From Litoribrevibacter albus (lineage in GTDB: Bacteria > Pseudomonadota > Gammaproteobacteria > Pseudomonadales > Litoribrevibacteraceae): a DNA stretch of 64,000 nucleotides. Shown piece by piece: positions 44,001 through 51,858 of the stretch. Under the pieces are notes generated by a model, which saw nothing but the letters and a program-made list of their open reading frames with translations, had not been told where the DNA came from and did no database searches. The stretch's first letter is position 1, and the number at the start of each line of letters is the position of its first letter. The stretch spans positions 248,001 through 312,000 of the forward strand of contig NZ_BSNM01000015.1 in assembly GCF_030159995.1 (NCBI RefSeq), read 5' to 3'. Made by a program: the position numbers and the translations under genes.

Positions 44001-44416
44001 CAACTTGGAAGGGCCGTAAAGACATGAATTTAGATGATTTCAAACCTTTATTAAGCGCAGAGGATATTCAATGTATCTCCATTCAGTATTCTGATGTAAA
44101 GAGTGAGATAGACGATTTTAATGCTGCGAACGGGGTTTCGTTATTTCTTGATGAGAGTTTTGACGCGACGAACGACCTAAAAGAGCTATTCTGCCAAATT
44201 GCTGCTTTGGATGCTGTTGTGACGATATCAAATGTAAACGCTCATTTTGCTGGTGGATTAAATATACCTGTTCATCTTTTAGTGAAGAAAATGTGTTTAT
44301 GGCACTGGCATGCCAATACCAGTCAGAGTATGTGGTACCCATCTATGACGATACATAGAGAGCGCGAATTTAATGAGTGGGGTCAGGTTATGGCTGAATT
44401 GGTCAACGAACTCTAG
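41057..44416 (+). CDS. Double TPR-glycosyltransferase (TPR-GT-TPR-GT)
   Basis: The 1119-residue soluble protein is built from two similar halves. Half 1 has TPR-like repeats at about 95-290 and a GT9/heptosyltransferase-like domain at about 300-570, with L-S-E-Q-G-V-G-D-Q near 311. Its A-T-A-H-L-C-G-A-L-G stretch lies near 512, and M-W-Y-W-G-G ... F-Y-P-S near 530. Half 2 repeats this: TPR at about 590-830, S-E-Q-G-L-G-D-Q near 858, N-A-H-F-A-G-G-L-N near 1058, and W-H-W-H-A ... M-W-Y-P-S near 1075. These are the signatures of TPR proteins with a C-terminal glycosyltransferase domain that modify surface or flagellar proteins. First gene of the island. Whether both halves are active is not visible from motifs alone. 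Confidence 0.8.
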   Translation: MKPLIRILPIKEKKRELLTIGDITALESLLGSMSVELTKLYPVFLNDVMLEVSLKQHGLQVLIEQASQIPDRQLASYTRGALYTLAGSPTDALHALASSLESKEGDPLSCIYAARSCVQKGLLKEAAQLYEAAGDYRLPESWLELAKVYNSLGYYPRAHECFEKAFEVFNDDETLLSLIVFLRDRLRMEEQFRSSYQQRLLILLDVSMSELQDREAELLGMKADVAYIRGDDQEAESLYREALNLDPNNLSAEVNLSYCLLRQSKFEEGWALNSNRTAVASNAVLQYEGLSLLPKWEGQCLKNKTMLVLSEQGVGDQILFVRYLLLLQSRFVLKDIVCIVEPRIASLFEFSDFGKVRFVSVDSTKLNAQGFDYYSYLGDLPRNLGAGTDATLFKSEQYIYAHRTRVHEYRDKYFKLFGNKKKIGITWKSSSRLSGDRKNLELASMAPLFELENVQWICLQYGDVSEDLYKLNTAFETNIYVDETVDLTNNLALSAVQIMALDLVVTVSNATAHLCGALGVDCLLLTSKSPMWYWGGDGEKSVFYPSISIYRQKEHNQWLEVVERVKKTISENYTSVTSKNTISDVELHKAFTAGKYQQIIERLSGEPVASLTFAQKLLLANSFLKEGFPTEVTRVLDYCSIEEKHSEETLLLYAKVGIYKKQFAQAETILNSIVQNERTVNWYLVYIDLFLSQEIHNPSVEHAWKTLLKISSSDQDLDALVVYFSEVVKKIGQEQYFNVVKFNMLKQMLEDFDRSFGKRNPVVNCFLKAEMYNLEGQPEKAIAYYEKAIKIKPELKQRFTNTLGYCFLRVGEFKKGFQLVEERLMLDKRLTRSDSLTYEYEKLKHKHLNKSKGKVLLITSEQGLGDQLLGLQFVRKLQTYFKGKVVLKVDSKLLPVVKETFSDLLYVGSDLDQLPENILSQIDYQLPIASISALIPEIFENYTPVDQIIKANPERVQFYRNKYKERFGDKKLIGVSWRSASPTWKGRKDMNLDDFKPLLSAEDIQCISIQYSDVKSEIDDFNAANGVSLFLDESFDATNDLKELFCQIAALDAVVTISNVNAHFAGGLNIPVHLLVKKMCLWHWHANTSQSMWYPSMTIHREREFNEWGQVMAELVNEL

Positions 44417-44448
44417 TGGATGAGCAAAGAATTACTAAGGAATGATTG

Positions 44449-45477
44449 ATGAAGAAGAAAGCATTAATTACTGGTGTTACTGGACAAGACGGAGCATATC
44501 TCGCTAGATTCCTACTAGATCAGGGATATCAGGTATTTGGCGCATATCGTAGAAGTGCAACGTTAGATACTTCTAGACTCGATTATCTGGGGATAACAGA
44601 TGATGTAGAGTTTGTGGCGTTTGATCTTTTAGAGTTTAGTAACATAGTTAGGACGCTAGAACAGTGTAAGCCTGATGAAATTTATAACTTGGCTGCTCAA
44701 AGCTTTGTAGCTTTGTCCTTTGAACAACCTCTATACACTTCTGATGTGGATGGCCAAGGTGTTCTTCGTATACTTGAAGCAATTCGATTGCTTGGTATGG
44801 AGAAAAGCACGAAATTTTATCAAGCATCTACCTCGGAGATGTTCGGAAAAGTTAAAGAAACTCCACAAACAGAAGACACTCCTTTCCATCCTAGATCGCC
44901 TTATGGTGTAGCTAAGTTATTTGCCCATTGGGCGAATATCAACTATCGAGAGTCATACGGCCTATTTGGTTGTAACGGCATCCTCTTTAATCACGAATCT
45001 CCTTTACGCGGTTTGGAGTTTGTCACTCGAAAAATTACCCACAAGCTTGCTCATATGGCGACTCATGGTGGTGAGCCTCTTGAACTCGGAAACATGGAAG
45101 CCAAAAGGGATTGGGGATTTGCTGGAGATTATGTGAAGGGTATGTGGTTGATGCTACAGCAAGACAATCCTGATGACTATGTACTTGCAACAGGTCAAAC
45201 CTACACTGTAAAAGAATTTGTAAATTTATCTGCAGCTGCTCTGGATATTCAACTGGATTGGGTTGGTGAAGGGGTAAATACCCAGGCTATTAATCGTAAG
45301 TCAGGTGAAGTTGTTGTTAAAGTAAACCCTGAGTTTTATCGTCCATCGGAAGTAGATTTACTGCTCGGTGATTCTTCCAAAGCTAAAAGTCAACTTGGTT
45401 GGGAGCCTGAAACTACGCTTTCGGAGCTGGTTACTATGATGGTTGAAGCCGATCTGAAGCGGGTGTCGAAGATATGA
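44449..45477 (+). CDS. gmd: GDP-mannose 4,6-dehydratase
   Basis: The product is 342 residues from the ATG at 44449, after AAGGAATG. The short-chain dehydrogenase fold is clear: A-L-I-T-G-V-T-G-Q-D-G near residue 5 (NADP site), catalytic S-T-S-E-M-F-G near 126 and Y-G-V-A-K near 151. The family segment N-H-E-S-P-L-R-G near 183 differs at the usual R-R-G position. It makes GDP-4-keto-6-deoxymannose, precursor of GDP-rhamnose, fucose or perosamine. No reductase or aminotransferase for a following step is seen in the island, so it is elsewhere, or this enzyme also reduces. It overlaps the next gene by 4 bp. Confidence 0.92.
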   Translation: MKKKALITGVTGQDGAYLARFLLDQGYQVFGAYRRSATLDTSRLDYLGITDDVEFVAFDLLEFSNIVRTLEQCKPDEIYNLAAQSFVALSFEQPLYTSDVDGQGVLRILEAIRLLGMEKSTKFYQASTSEMFGKVKETPQTEDTPFHPRSPYGVAKLFAHWANINYRESYGLFGCNGILFNHESPLRGLEFVTRKITHKLAHMATHGGEPLELGNMEAKRDWGFAGDYVKGMWLMLQQDNPDDYVLATGQTYTVKEFVNLSAAALDIQLDWVGEGVNTQAINRKSGEVVVKVNPEFYRPSEVDLLLGDSSKAKSQLGWEPETTLSELVTMMVEADLKRVSKI

Positions 45478-46265
45478 AAAAAATTACATTGGTAACCACT
45501 TTTCATAAAGAGGGTTATGAGAAATATGGTAGACGAATGCTTCAAAGTTTTGTTGAGCATGCGCCTCAAAACATTAATTTAGTTGCATATGCCGAGGACT
45601 TTCAACCTGATTTTGTGTCTGATCGTGTGACGTATATAGATCTCCATAAGGCCTGTCAAAATCTTGTGACATTCAAGAAGAAATTTGGTCGGTTCACTGA
45701 AGCAAAGGGGATAGTGTTCCAGAATAATAAGGCGGTTTATAGCTATCACTTCGACGCTATTCGTTTCTCTCATAAGGTTTATGCGGTCGTACATGCCGCA
45801 AAACACTTGGACAGTGATTTGATGTTTTGGGTTGATGCCGATGTTGTGGCTATTAAATCGATTCCGGAAGGATTTTTTGAGGGATTAATGGCTGAGGATG
45901 TTTATACGTGCTACTTAGGAAGAGAGCATATGTATACTGAATGTGGCTTAGTTGGGTATAACCTGAAACATCCTGAAAATATTAACTTTGTTCAGTTAAT
46001 GGAAAATATCTATAACTACGGTGACCTGTTCTTACTTGAACAGTGGCATGATTGTATGGTTTACGATGCGGTACGTGATCACTTCTTCAAACAGGGTAAG
46101 ATAAAGGTAAACAACTTATCTGCTCATCTTAAAAAGAATATGCATCCGTTTATTAATACTGAGTTGGGTGAATATATGGATCATTTGAAAGGTCCAGCAA
46201 GAAAAGAAAACGGAGCTTCTTTTGATAGTGACTTTGTTTCTAAAAACGGTCAAAAGATAAATTAG
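45474..46265 (+). CDS. Putative glycosyltransferase (GT-A fold)
   Basis: The 263-residue protein has no signal peptide and starts MKKITLVTTFHKEGYEKYG. It has a D-x-D type motif in L-M-F-W-V-D-A-D-V-V-A near residue 118, and E-C-G-L-V-G-Y-N near 157. The overall layout matches small GT-A transferases of surface-glycan clusters. I do not recognise a specific family. The ATG overlaps the gmd stop (ATGA), so the two are translationally coupled. It likely adds a sugar in the flagellar glycan pathway; substrate unknown. Confidence 0.65.
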   Translation: MKKITLVTTFHKEGYEKYGRRMLQSFVEHAPQNINLVAYAEDFQPDFVSDRVTYIDLHKACQNLVTFKKKFGRFTEAKGIVFQNNKAVYSYHFDAIRFSHKVYAVVHAAKHLDSDLMFWVDADVVAIKSIPEGFFEGLMAEDVYTCYLGREHMYTECGLVGYNLKHPENINFVQLMENIYNYGDLFLLEQWHDCMVYDAVRDHFFKQGKIKVNNLSAHLKKNMHPFINTELGEYMDHLKGPARKENGASFDSDFVSKNGQKIN

Positions 46266-46276
46266 GGAGTAACCTC

Positions 46277-46948
46277 ATGCCTTCACAACATGAAGAAGAT
46301 CTCTTGATTGAATTTTTTCTGAATAAATTATCAATTGTGCAGGGAAACTGTATTGAAATTGGGGTTAACAACTTTAGCCCTACTGGGGACATACAGTGTA
46401 ATACTCACAAATTACTTTCCGAAGGTTGGAAGGGGGTGTGGATTGATGCGTTCTTTGATCACCCGAATGTATATAAGAAATTTGTGACGCCAGAAAATAT
46501 TCTGGAAATATTCAAGGATATTAACTCGCCAGACGTTGTCGACTTTTTCTCAATTGATATCGACTCCACGGATTGGTATGTGATGCAGGCATTACTAGAT
46601 AGTCACTACAAATTTCGCCTGATCTGCACTGAAGTAAATGGTTATCATGATAAATGGGCTGACTTGATCATGCCAGAGAATCACCAACGACCTACGAAGA
46701 GCAGGTGTTTTGGGGCCACACTATTAGCATATCAAAAGCTATTCTTGATCAAAGGGTATGAATTGGTTGGGGTGACCAGTAATGGTGTGAATGCTTTTTG
46801 GGTACCTAAAGAAGATGCTGCTTTGTTTGAGCATGCTGGTGATTATGACTTCCATTATAGAAAGACGGATATTAAAAATAATTGGAGTAGGGATCATATC
46901 TCGGATCTGTATACAACCGCTGAAGCTCAATTGTTTGGATTAAGGTAA
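46277..46948 (+). CDS. FkbM-like methyltransferase domain protein
   Basis: The 223-residue protein has N-C-I-E-I-G-V-N-N-F near residue 25 and G-W-K-G-V-W-I-D-A near 50. F-F-S-I-D-I-D-S-T-D-W-Y-V near 92 resembles the S-I-D-V-E-G-x-D element of FkbM-type O-methyltransferases. The C-terminal half has G-Y-E-L-V-G-V-T-S-N-G-V-N-A. This suggests sugar O-methylation, but the match is partial and the assignment provisional. It follows the preceding gene by 11 bp with GGGAG upstream. Confidence 0.6.
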   Translation: MPSQHEEDLLIEFFLNKLSIVQGNCIEIGVNNFSPTGDIQCNTHKLLSEGWKGVWIDAFFDHPNVYKKFVTPENILEIFKDINSPDVVDFFSIDIDSTDWYVMQALLDSHYKFRLICTEVNGYHDKWADLIMPENHQRPTKSRCFGATLLAYQKLFLIKGYELVGVTSNGVNAFWVPKEDAALFEHAGDYDFHYRKTDIKNNWSRDHISDLYTTAEAQLFGLR

Positions 46949-46988
46949 TTTCAGGATCAAATCACTCAGGATTTGCTATGAGGTCAAT

Positions 46989-48413
46989 ATGTTACATCCA
47001 GTCGTTTTAGCGGGAGGTTCTGGTAGTAGGCTCTGGCCTATGTCGAGAGCATACTATCCCAAACAGTTTTTAAAGCTGGTCAATGACAATTCTTTGTTGC
47101 AAAACACGCTTATGCGACTTGATGGTTTTGAATCCAGTGAAGCTTTGGTCATCTGTAATGAAGAACACCGATTTGTTGTGGCAGAGCAGCTTCGAGAAGC
47201 TAATTTAAGCTGTGACTCGATTATTCTTGAGCCAATAGGTAGGAATACTGCACCTGCAATTGCCATTGCTGCGCTAAAGCTACTACAAGACCACGATGAT
47301 CCTATGATGGTGGTGCTTCCTTCAGATCACTTGATACAGAATAACCAAGCATTTCAAGAAGCCGTTTTAAAAGCTACAGCTCTCGCAGAGAAGGGCCATC
47401 TTGTGGTCTTTGGTATTGAAACTCAATATCCGGAGACAGGGTATGGTTACATCTTGAGAGGCGAGAAAATCAATGATTCAGGTTCAAAACTAGAGCGATT
47501 TATTGAAAAACCTGACCAAGCGACTTCAAAGCAGTTCCACGGTGATGAGAACTATTTTTGGAATAGTGGAATGTTTGTTTTTAAAGCAACTGGTTATCTG
47601 GATGAGTTAAAGAAACATAATCCGGAAATGATGAAATGTTGCGAACAGGCACTCTCTAAATCAAAGGTGGATCTGGACTTTCTAAGGCTGGATAAAATGT
47701 CTTTGGAGTGCTGCCCTGAGGACTCTATTGATTATGCTGTTATGGAGCATACCAAAATGGGAGCTGTGGTCGAGCTAAGTTCCGGTTGGAGTGATTTGGG
47801 GTCTTGGAATGCCATTTGGGATGTAAGAGATAAAGATCAGAACGGTAATGTTTCTCATGGAGATGTCATCCTTGAGAATACTCAAGGGTCATTAGTTTTT
47901 TCTGAGCATAAACTGGTTACGACGGTAGGTGTCTCAGATATGGTGGTGGTAGAAACTAAAGATGCTGTGATGGTTGCTTCTAAAGACTCCGTACAGGATG
48001 TAAAGAGCATTGTAGAAAAACTCAAGACGGATGGTAGGAAAGAGTTCTGTGATTTTAGGGAAGTTCATAGGCCGTGGGGAAAGTATGATTCGATTGATGG
48101 TGGCCATAGGTTTCAAGTTAAACACATAACAGTGAATCCGGGTGGAAAGTTAAGTATTCAAAAGCATTATCATAGGGCTGAGCATTGGATTATCGTTTCA
48201 GGGACTGCAAAAGTTACCAAAGGTAAAGAAGAGTTTTATTTGTCTGAGAATGAATCTACTTTCATACCGTTAGGGGTTGTACATGGTTTGGAAAACCCTG
48301 GTCGAATTCCTTTAGAAATGATTGAAGTTCAGTCGGGCTCTTATTTAGATGAAGACGATATTGTTCGATATAGCGATGCGTATGGTAGAGATAATAATGA
48401 GGAAGGGAAATGA
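46989..48413 (+). CDS. manC: Mannose-1-phosphate guanylyltransferase / mannose-6-phosphate isomerase
   Basis: The 474-residue protein has the pyrophosphorylase start V-V-L-A-G-G-S-G-S-R-L-W-P-M-S-R and K-Q-F-L-K-L. It has V-V-L-P-S-D-H near residue 106 and R-F-I-E-K-P-D near 168. The C-terminal cupin isomerase domain (about 350-465) has R-P-W-G-K-Y-D and Q-K-H-Y-H-R-A-E-H-W. It makes GDP-mannose, the substrate of the Gmd in the same island. Phosphomannomutase is not encoded here. It overlaps the next gene by 4 bp. Confidence 0.95.
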   Translation: MLHPVVLAGGSGSRLWPMSRAYYPKQFLKLVNDNSLLQNTLMRLDGFESSEALVICNEEHRFVVAEQLREANLSCDSIILEPIGRNTAPAIAIAALKLLQDHDDPMMVVLPSDHLIQNNQAFQEAVLKATALAEKGHLVVFGIETQYPETGYGYILRGEKINDSGSKLERFIEKPDQATSKQFHGDENYFWNSGMFVFKATGYLDELKKHNPEMMKCCEQALSKSKVDLDFLRLDKMSLECCPEDSIDYAVMEHTKMGAVVELSSGWSDLGSWNAIWDVRDKDQNGNVSHGDVILENTQGSLVFSEHKLVTTVGVSDMVVVETKDAVMVASKDSVQDVKSIVEKLKTDGRKEFCDFREVHRPWGKYDSIDGGHRFQVKHITVNPGGKLSIQKHYHRAEHWIIVSGTAKVTKGKEEFYLSENESTFIPLGVVHGLENPGRIPLEMIEVQSGSYLDEDDIVRYSDAYGRDNNEEGK

Positions 48414-49117
48414 ATATTAAAGTAAGTGATGCTCTTGGTCTTGAAAAAATCTATTGGGACAGAGTTTGTAATTATTTGGCATCTAACACAAAGCGTTATG
48501 CAGAACTGTTGCTTCAACTAAGAGAGCGGAAAGCAAAAGTTATTCTGGAAATTGGGGTGTACAGTGGCCAGCGGGCTAAGGAAATGATCGAGGCAGCGAA
48601 GATTGATCATAAAGCTGAAGATATCTGGTATTTGGGCTTTGATTTATTTGAAATGTTTGAGCCTGAAATCCTGGAAAAAGAGTTTTCAAAGGTACCTAAA
48701 ACATCACAAGAAATTTACGATATCTTAGCTCCAACAGGCGTTAATGTATGCTTATTTAAAGGGTACTCACAAGAAACCCTGAAAGAGTTCGTTAGTAAGA
48801 AACATCTATATCCAAGTATTGATTATATTTTTATTGATGGTGGGCATGCTCTGGATACTATTAAGAGTGACTGGGAGTATGTCAAAGAATTAATGACCTA
48901 CGATACGACCGTTATTTTTGATGATTACTATCATGGAACTCACGGTGAAAACGATAAGTTTGGTGCAGACCACCTTGTTGAAAACTTACCCTCGGATGAA
49001 TTTGTAGCTGAATGTCTGAATGTTACAGACTCATTTGCTAAAGACTTCGGAAAGCTTGATATCTCTTTGGTTAAAGTAACGATCAATAATCAAAATAATA
49101 TCAAGGGTATTTCCTAG
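48410..49117 (+). CDS. Class I SAM-dependent methyltransferase (Methyltransf_24-like)
   Basis: The 235-residue protein has I-L-E-I-G-V-Y-S-G-Q-R-A near residue 45 (SAM-binding), W-Y-L-G-F-D-L-F near 75, and Y-I-F-I-D-G-G-H-A near 140 followed by V-I-F-D-D-Y-Y. This is the pattern of small sugar or lipid O-methyltransferases such as the Methyltransf_24 family. The ATG overlaps the manC stop, so the two are coupled. With its neighbour it implies a methylated sugar. Acceptor unknown. Confidence 0.8.
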   Translation: MNIKVSDALGLEKIYWDRVCNYLASNTKRYAELLLQLRERKAKVILEIGVYSGQRAKEMIEAAKIDHKAEDIWYLGFDLFEMFEPEILEKEFSKVPKTSQEIYDILAPTGVNVCLFKGYSQETLKEFVSKKHLYPSIDYIFIDGGHALDTIKSDWEYVKELMTYDTTVIFDDYYHGTHGENDKFGADHLVENLPSDEFVAECLNVTDSFAKDFGKLDISLVKVTINNQNNIKGIS

Positions 49118-49137
49118 TTGGGTATGGTTCGTTGATT

Positions 49138-50799
49138 ATGGGATCTTTATCGAAAGAATTAAGTACTGTTCTAACTAAGAGTGAGCAACTGAAAATGGTT
49201 TCTGTTGAAGAAGCCATTAGTTATTTATTCTCGGTTTGGAAATCAGGTATCAACGAACCAGAAGTACTCTATAAAATTGCTGAGAACTACTACCTGATAA
49301 ATGATAATAATAAAGCAGTTCAGTTTTGTGAGTTGGCCTTAAAATTTGACCCTTCAAATGTCAAATACAGTTATATGTTAGGTGTCTCCTTACTTGCTTT
49401 AGGTAGTAAGGAAGCAGCAAGGCAGGCTTTTGATCTTCCTGGTAAGGGGCGTTCTTATTTGGCTGATATTGAACTTGCCAAATTAACGATTGATGATCAG
49501 GAAGCAGGCTTTGGTTGGCCGTATGCACAATCGGCACTTAGTAAAAATCAGACTATACCGACCTTAATCACAGCTATTGAACATTGTATTGATTCTTTGA
49601 AAAAACCTGGAGCATTTCGAACTGGTAATATCCAAGTACTGCAGCGTTATCTTAAAAAGTTAAAAGATGCTGACACAATAAGTTATCAGAAATTAAATGC
49701 CGAGTTCTTATTCAAAATTGGTGAGTTTTCAGAATCGGTTAAGTTCTTCAAGATGTATTTTGAAGCGTGTGATACTACTAAGCCCACCGAATACTACAAC
49801 TATAGTCATGCACTACTTTCTTCTGGCGCTTATCAAGAGGGATTGTCCGAGCTTTATCAAACTTCATGTGTGAATAATGATCAGGGTAGAAATGATCGCT
49901 TCGCAGAAAGCAAAGGTTTGAAAAAAATACAGCCTTCGAACCTTAAGGAAATAAAGAACCAAACCGTTGTGGTAGTTTCTGAGCAAGGTATGGGTGATCA
50001 ACTTTGGGGGCTAGGTTACGTAGATGCGTTTGCGAGTCGCTATGAATGTTCTGTTGAGTTATGGCTACCCCCGAAGCTTGCCATAAAAGTAAGAGGAGAC
50101 TTTAACGACAGTGTTGAGGTGTTTTCCTTACCAGAGACAGATCTAAAAGATCATAGGGACAAACAGTGGTATACATCTACCATGTTCTTGTTTTACTTAC
50201 TGAAATCGGACGATAGAGAATTCAGTTGTGACAATCGAACGTTGATGAAGCCTCAAGCATTTAATGTTTCAAAGCTAAGATCCAAATATGTCACAGCAAA
50301 GAGTAAAGCTATCGTTGGGTTGTCATGGAGAAGTGAAGGAAGCCCATTTTCGGCCACAAAGAAGATACCCTATAACTTCTTCTCCTTCTTAAAGGAAATT
50401 CCTGATCTTCAGTGTATTTCTTGCCAATACCATGCGACGGATGATGATCAAAATGGTTTTGCTCAACAGAATATAAGCCTTCAGATTGATGATGAAATAG
50501 ACAACTATAACTCAATGCTTGATGCCTTTGATCAGGTTGCAGCTTGTGATTTTATTATTACTAATGCAGGCGTTGTGGCTCATATTGCGGGAGCACTAGG
50601 AAAACCTGCTGTAGTTTTGGTAAATATCCCAAGTGTATGGTACTGGAATTCTCCTGATGCAAACCTATGGTATCCCACTGTTTCAGTTATCTCTAAAACT
50701 TCGTTTGAACCTTGGGAAAATCTAACATCAAAGGTAGAAGAGTTTGTTTTTGAACAGCTTGCTCAATTGAAGATGGGCGGTATGGATTCATCTTCATAA
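49138..50799 (+). CDS. TPR-glycosyltransferase (single module)
   Basis: The product is 553 residues from the ATG at 49138. TPR-like repeats occupy about 40-115 and about 185-260. They are followed by a GT domain like those in the 1119-residue protein: V-V-S-E-Q-G-M-G-D-Q near 280, V-A-H-I-A-G-A-L-G-K-P near 480, and S-V-W-Y-W-N ... L-W-Y-P-T near 500. Last gene of the modification island. The shared S-E-Q-G-x-G-D-Q signature makes it a third copy of the same module. A role in flagellin glycosylation is inferred from position. Confidence 0.78.
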   Translation: MGSLSKELSTVLTKSEQLKMVSVEEAISYLFSVWKSGINEPEVLYKIAENYYLINDNNKAVQFCELALKFDPSNVKYSYMLGVSLLALGSKEAARQAFDLPGKGRSYLADIELAKLTIDDQEAGFGWPYAQSALSKNQTIPTLITAIEHCIDSLKKPGAFRTGNIQVLQRYLKKLKDADTISYQKLNAEFLFKIGEFSESVKFFKMYFEACDTTKPTEYYNYSHALLSSGAYQEGLSELYQTSCVNNDQGRNDRFAESKGLKKIQPSNLKEIKNQTVVVVSEQGMGDQLWGLGYVDAFASRYECSVELWLPPKLAIKVRGDFNDSVEVFSLPETDLKDHRDKQWYTSTMFLFYLLKSDDREFSCDNRTLMKPQAFNVSKLRSKYVTAKSKAIVGLSWRSEGSPFSATKKIPYNFFSFLKEIPDLQCISCQYHATDDDQNGFAQQNISLQIDDEIDNYNSMLDAFDQVAACDFIITNAGVVAHIAGALGKPAVVLVNIPSVWYWNSPDANLWYPTVSVISKTSFEPWENLTSKVEEFVFEQLAQLKMGGMDSSS

Positions 50800-50815
50800 A
50801 TTACTAAAATTAACA

Positions 50816-50842
50816 TAAAGATTTCAGAATCTGAGTCGATAA
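50816..50842 (+). promoter_or_regulatory. Sigma-28 promoter of fliS
   Basis: TAAAGATT, 11-bp spacer, GTCGATAA; each box has one mismatch. It lies about 43 bp before the fliS start, so fliS can be made independently of the sigma-54 driven island upstream. Confidence 0.75.
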
Positions 50843-50884
50843 ACTTTAGGTATACGTAACCAACTTTTTTGAAGGCAAATCGTT

Positions 50885-51319
50885 ATGATGGCTAACCCTA
50901 AATTACAACAATACAGCAAGGTCAATGCTCAGACTGGTATTGTCGATGCAGATCCTCATCGTTTGATCCAGCTTCTTTATCATGGTTTGTTGGAAAATCT
51001 CGCGAAAGCAAAGGGCATGATCGATCGTAAAGATATTGAAGGAAAAAATAAGCACATTGTTAAAGCGTGCGACATTTTGAATGCCTTGAGAACCTGTCTT
51101 GACCCTAAGCATAATAAGGAATTAGTTGATAGCTTGGATTCTCTATACGACTACTGTATCCGTCAGTTGTTGATGGCGAACTTGAAAAATGACAATGCCA
51201 TTATTGATGAAGTGGTTGGTTTGATTCTTCCGGTGAAAACGGCATGGGATGAAATCCGTGATCAGGTCGTTCAGCAGGAAAAACAACCGACGTATAACGG
51301 TACTTCTGCAACCGCTTAA
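50885..51319 (+). CDS. fliS: FliS, flagellin export chaperone
   Basis: The 144-residue helical protein has V-D-A-D-P-H-R-L-I-Q-L-L-Y-H-G-L-L near residue 20 and the FliS motif A-C-D-I-L-N-A-L-R-T-C-L-D near 60. The first ATG pair (50885, 50888) leaves a start uncertainty of one codon. It binds unfolded flagellin C-termini. Two flagellins in the window are its likely clients. Confidence 0.94.
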   Translation: MMANPKLQQYSKVNAQTGIVDADPHRLIQLLYHGLLENLAKAKGMIDRKDIEGKNKHIVKACDILNALRTCLDPKHNKELVDSLDSLYDYCIRQLLMANLKNDNAIIDEVVGLILPVKTAWDEIRDQVVQQEKQPTYNGTSATA

Positions 51320-51350
51320 TTTATTTGTCTATCTGAAAGGAGAGTCAGCA

Positions 51351-51650
51351 ATGTCTGATGTAATTCAAAAAATATCTGATGTACAACAGTCTATGCGTCT
51401 GGCTCTCTCTAAGGATGATTGGGAAGCGTTGAGTGAACTGGATCTCCAGTGTCGGGATCTGGTTCAACAAGCGATGGATCAGGCAACAGGTGATAAGCTC
51501 ATTGTCAGAGATGCCATTGTTCCTTTGTTAGAGTTGTATAAGCACGCGGTGGCTGCCTGTGAAAGACACCGAGATGAACTGGCGGAAGAACTTCAAACGT
51601 TTAATCGTCAACGATCTGGTGCTAAGGTGTATCAGAATTGTCAGTTTTAA
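51351..51650 (+). CDS. FliT-like small flagellar protein
   Basis: The product is 99 residues from the ATG at 51351, which follows AAAGGAGAG. The frame is open further upstream inside fliS, but that extension is out of character. It is an all-helical, charged protein with L-S-E-L-D-L-Q-C-R-D-L-V-Q-Q near residue 25. Its place directly after fliS and its size match FliT/FlaF-type chaperones. Sequence similarity to enterobacterial FliT is weak, so the name rests on context. Confidence 0.65.
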   Translation: MSDVIQKISDVQQSMRLALSKDDWEALSELDLQCRDLVQQAMDQATGDKLIVRDAIVPLLELYKHAVAACERHRDELAEELQTFNRQRSGAKVYQNCQF

Positions 51651-51858
51651 GTATTGCCTGCTTTCTTTTTGCTCAATAAATCAAGAGATTATCAATTTCT
51701 TGGATTAAAGGGTGTCATTTAGTTGACTCTTTAAGAGTCCTCCGCTTTACTTTCCTGAGACAAAAACTAGAAATATTTTTGGCGCTTAGTGGTATTCCTT
51801 TTGTTCGTATGAGGACAATTGGGAGTCTGCGCTAATTTGAAGGGATGGATTTCATAAT

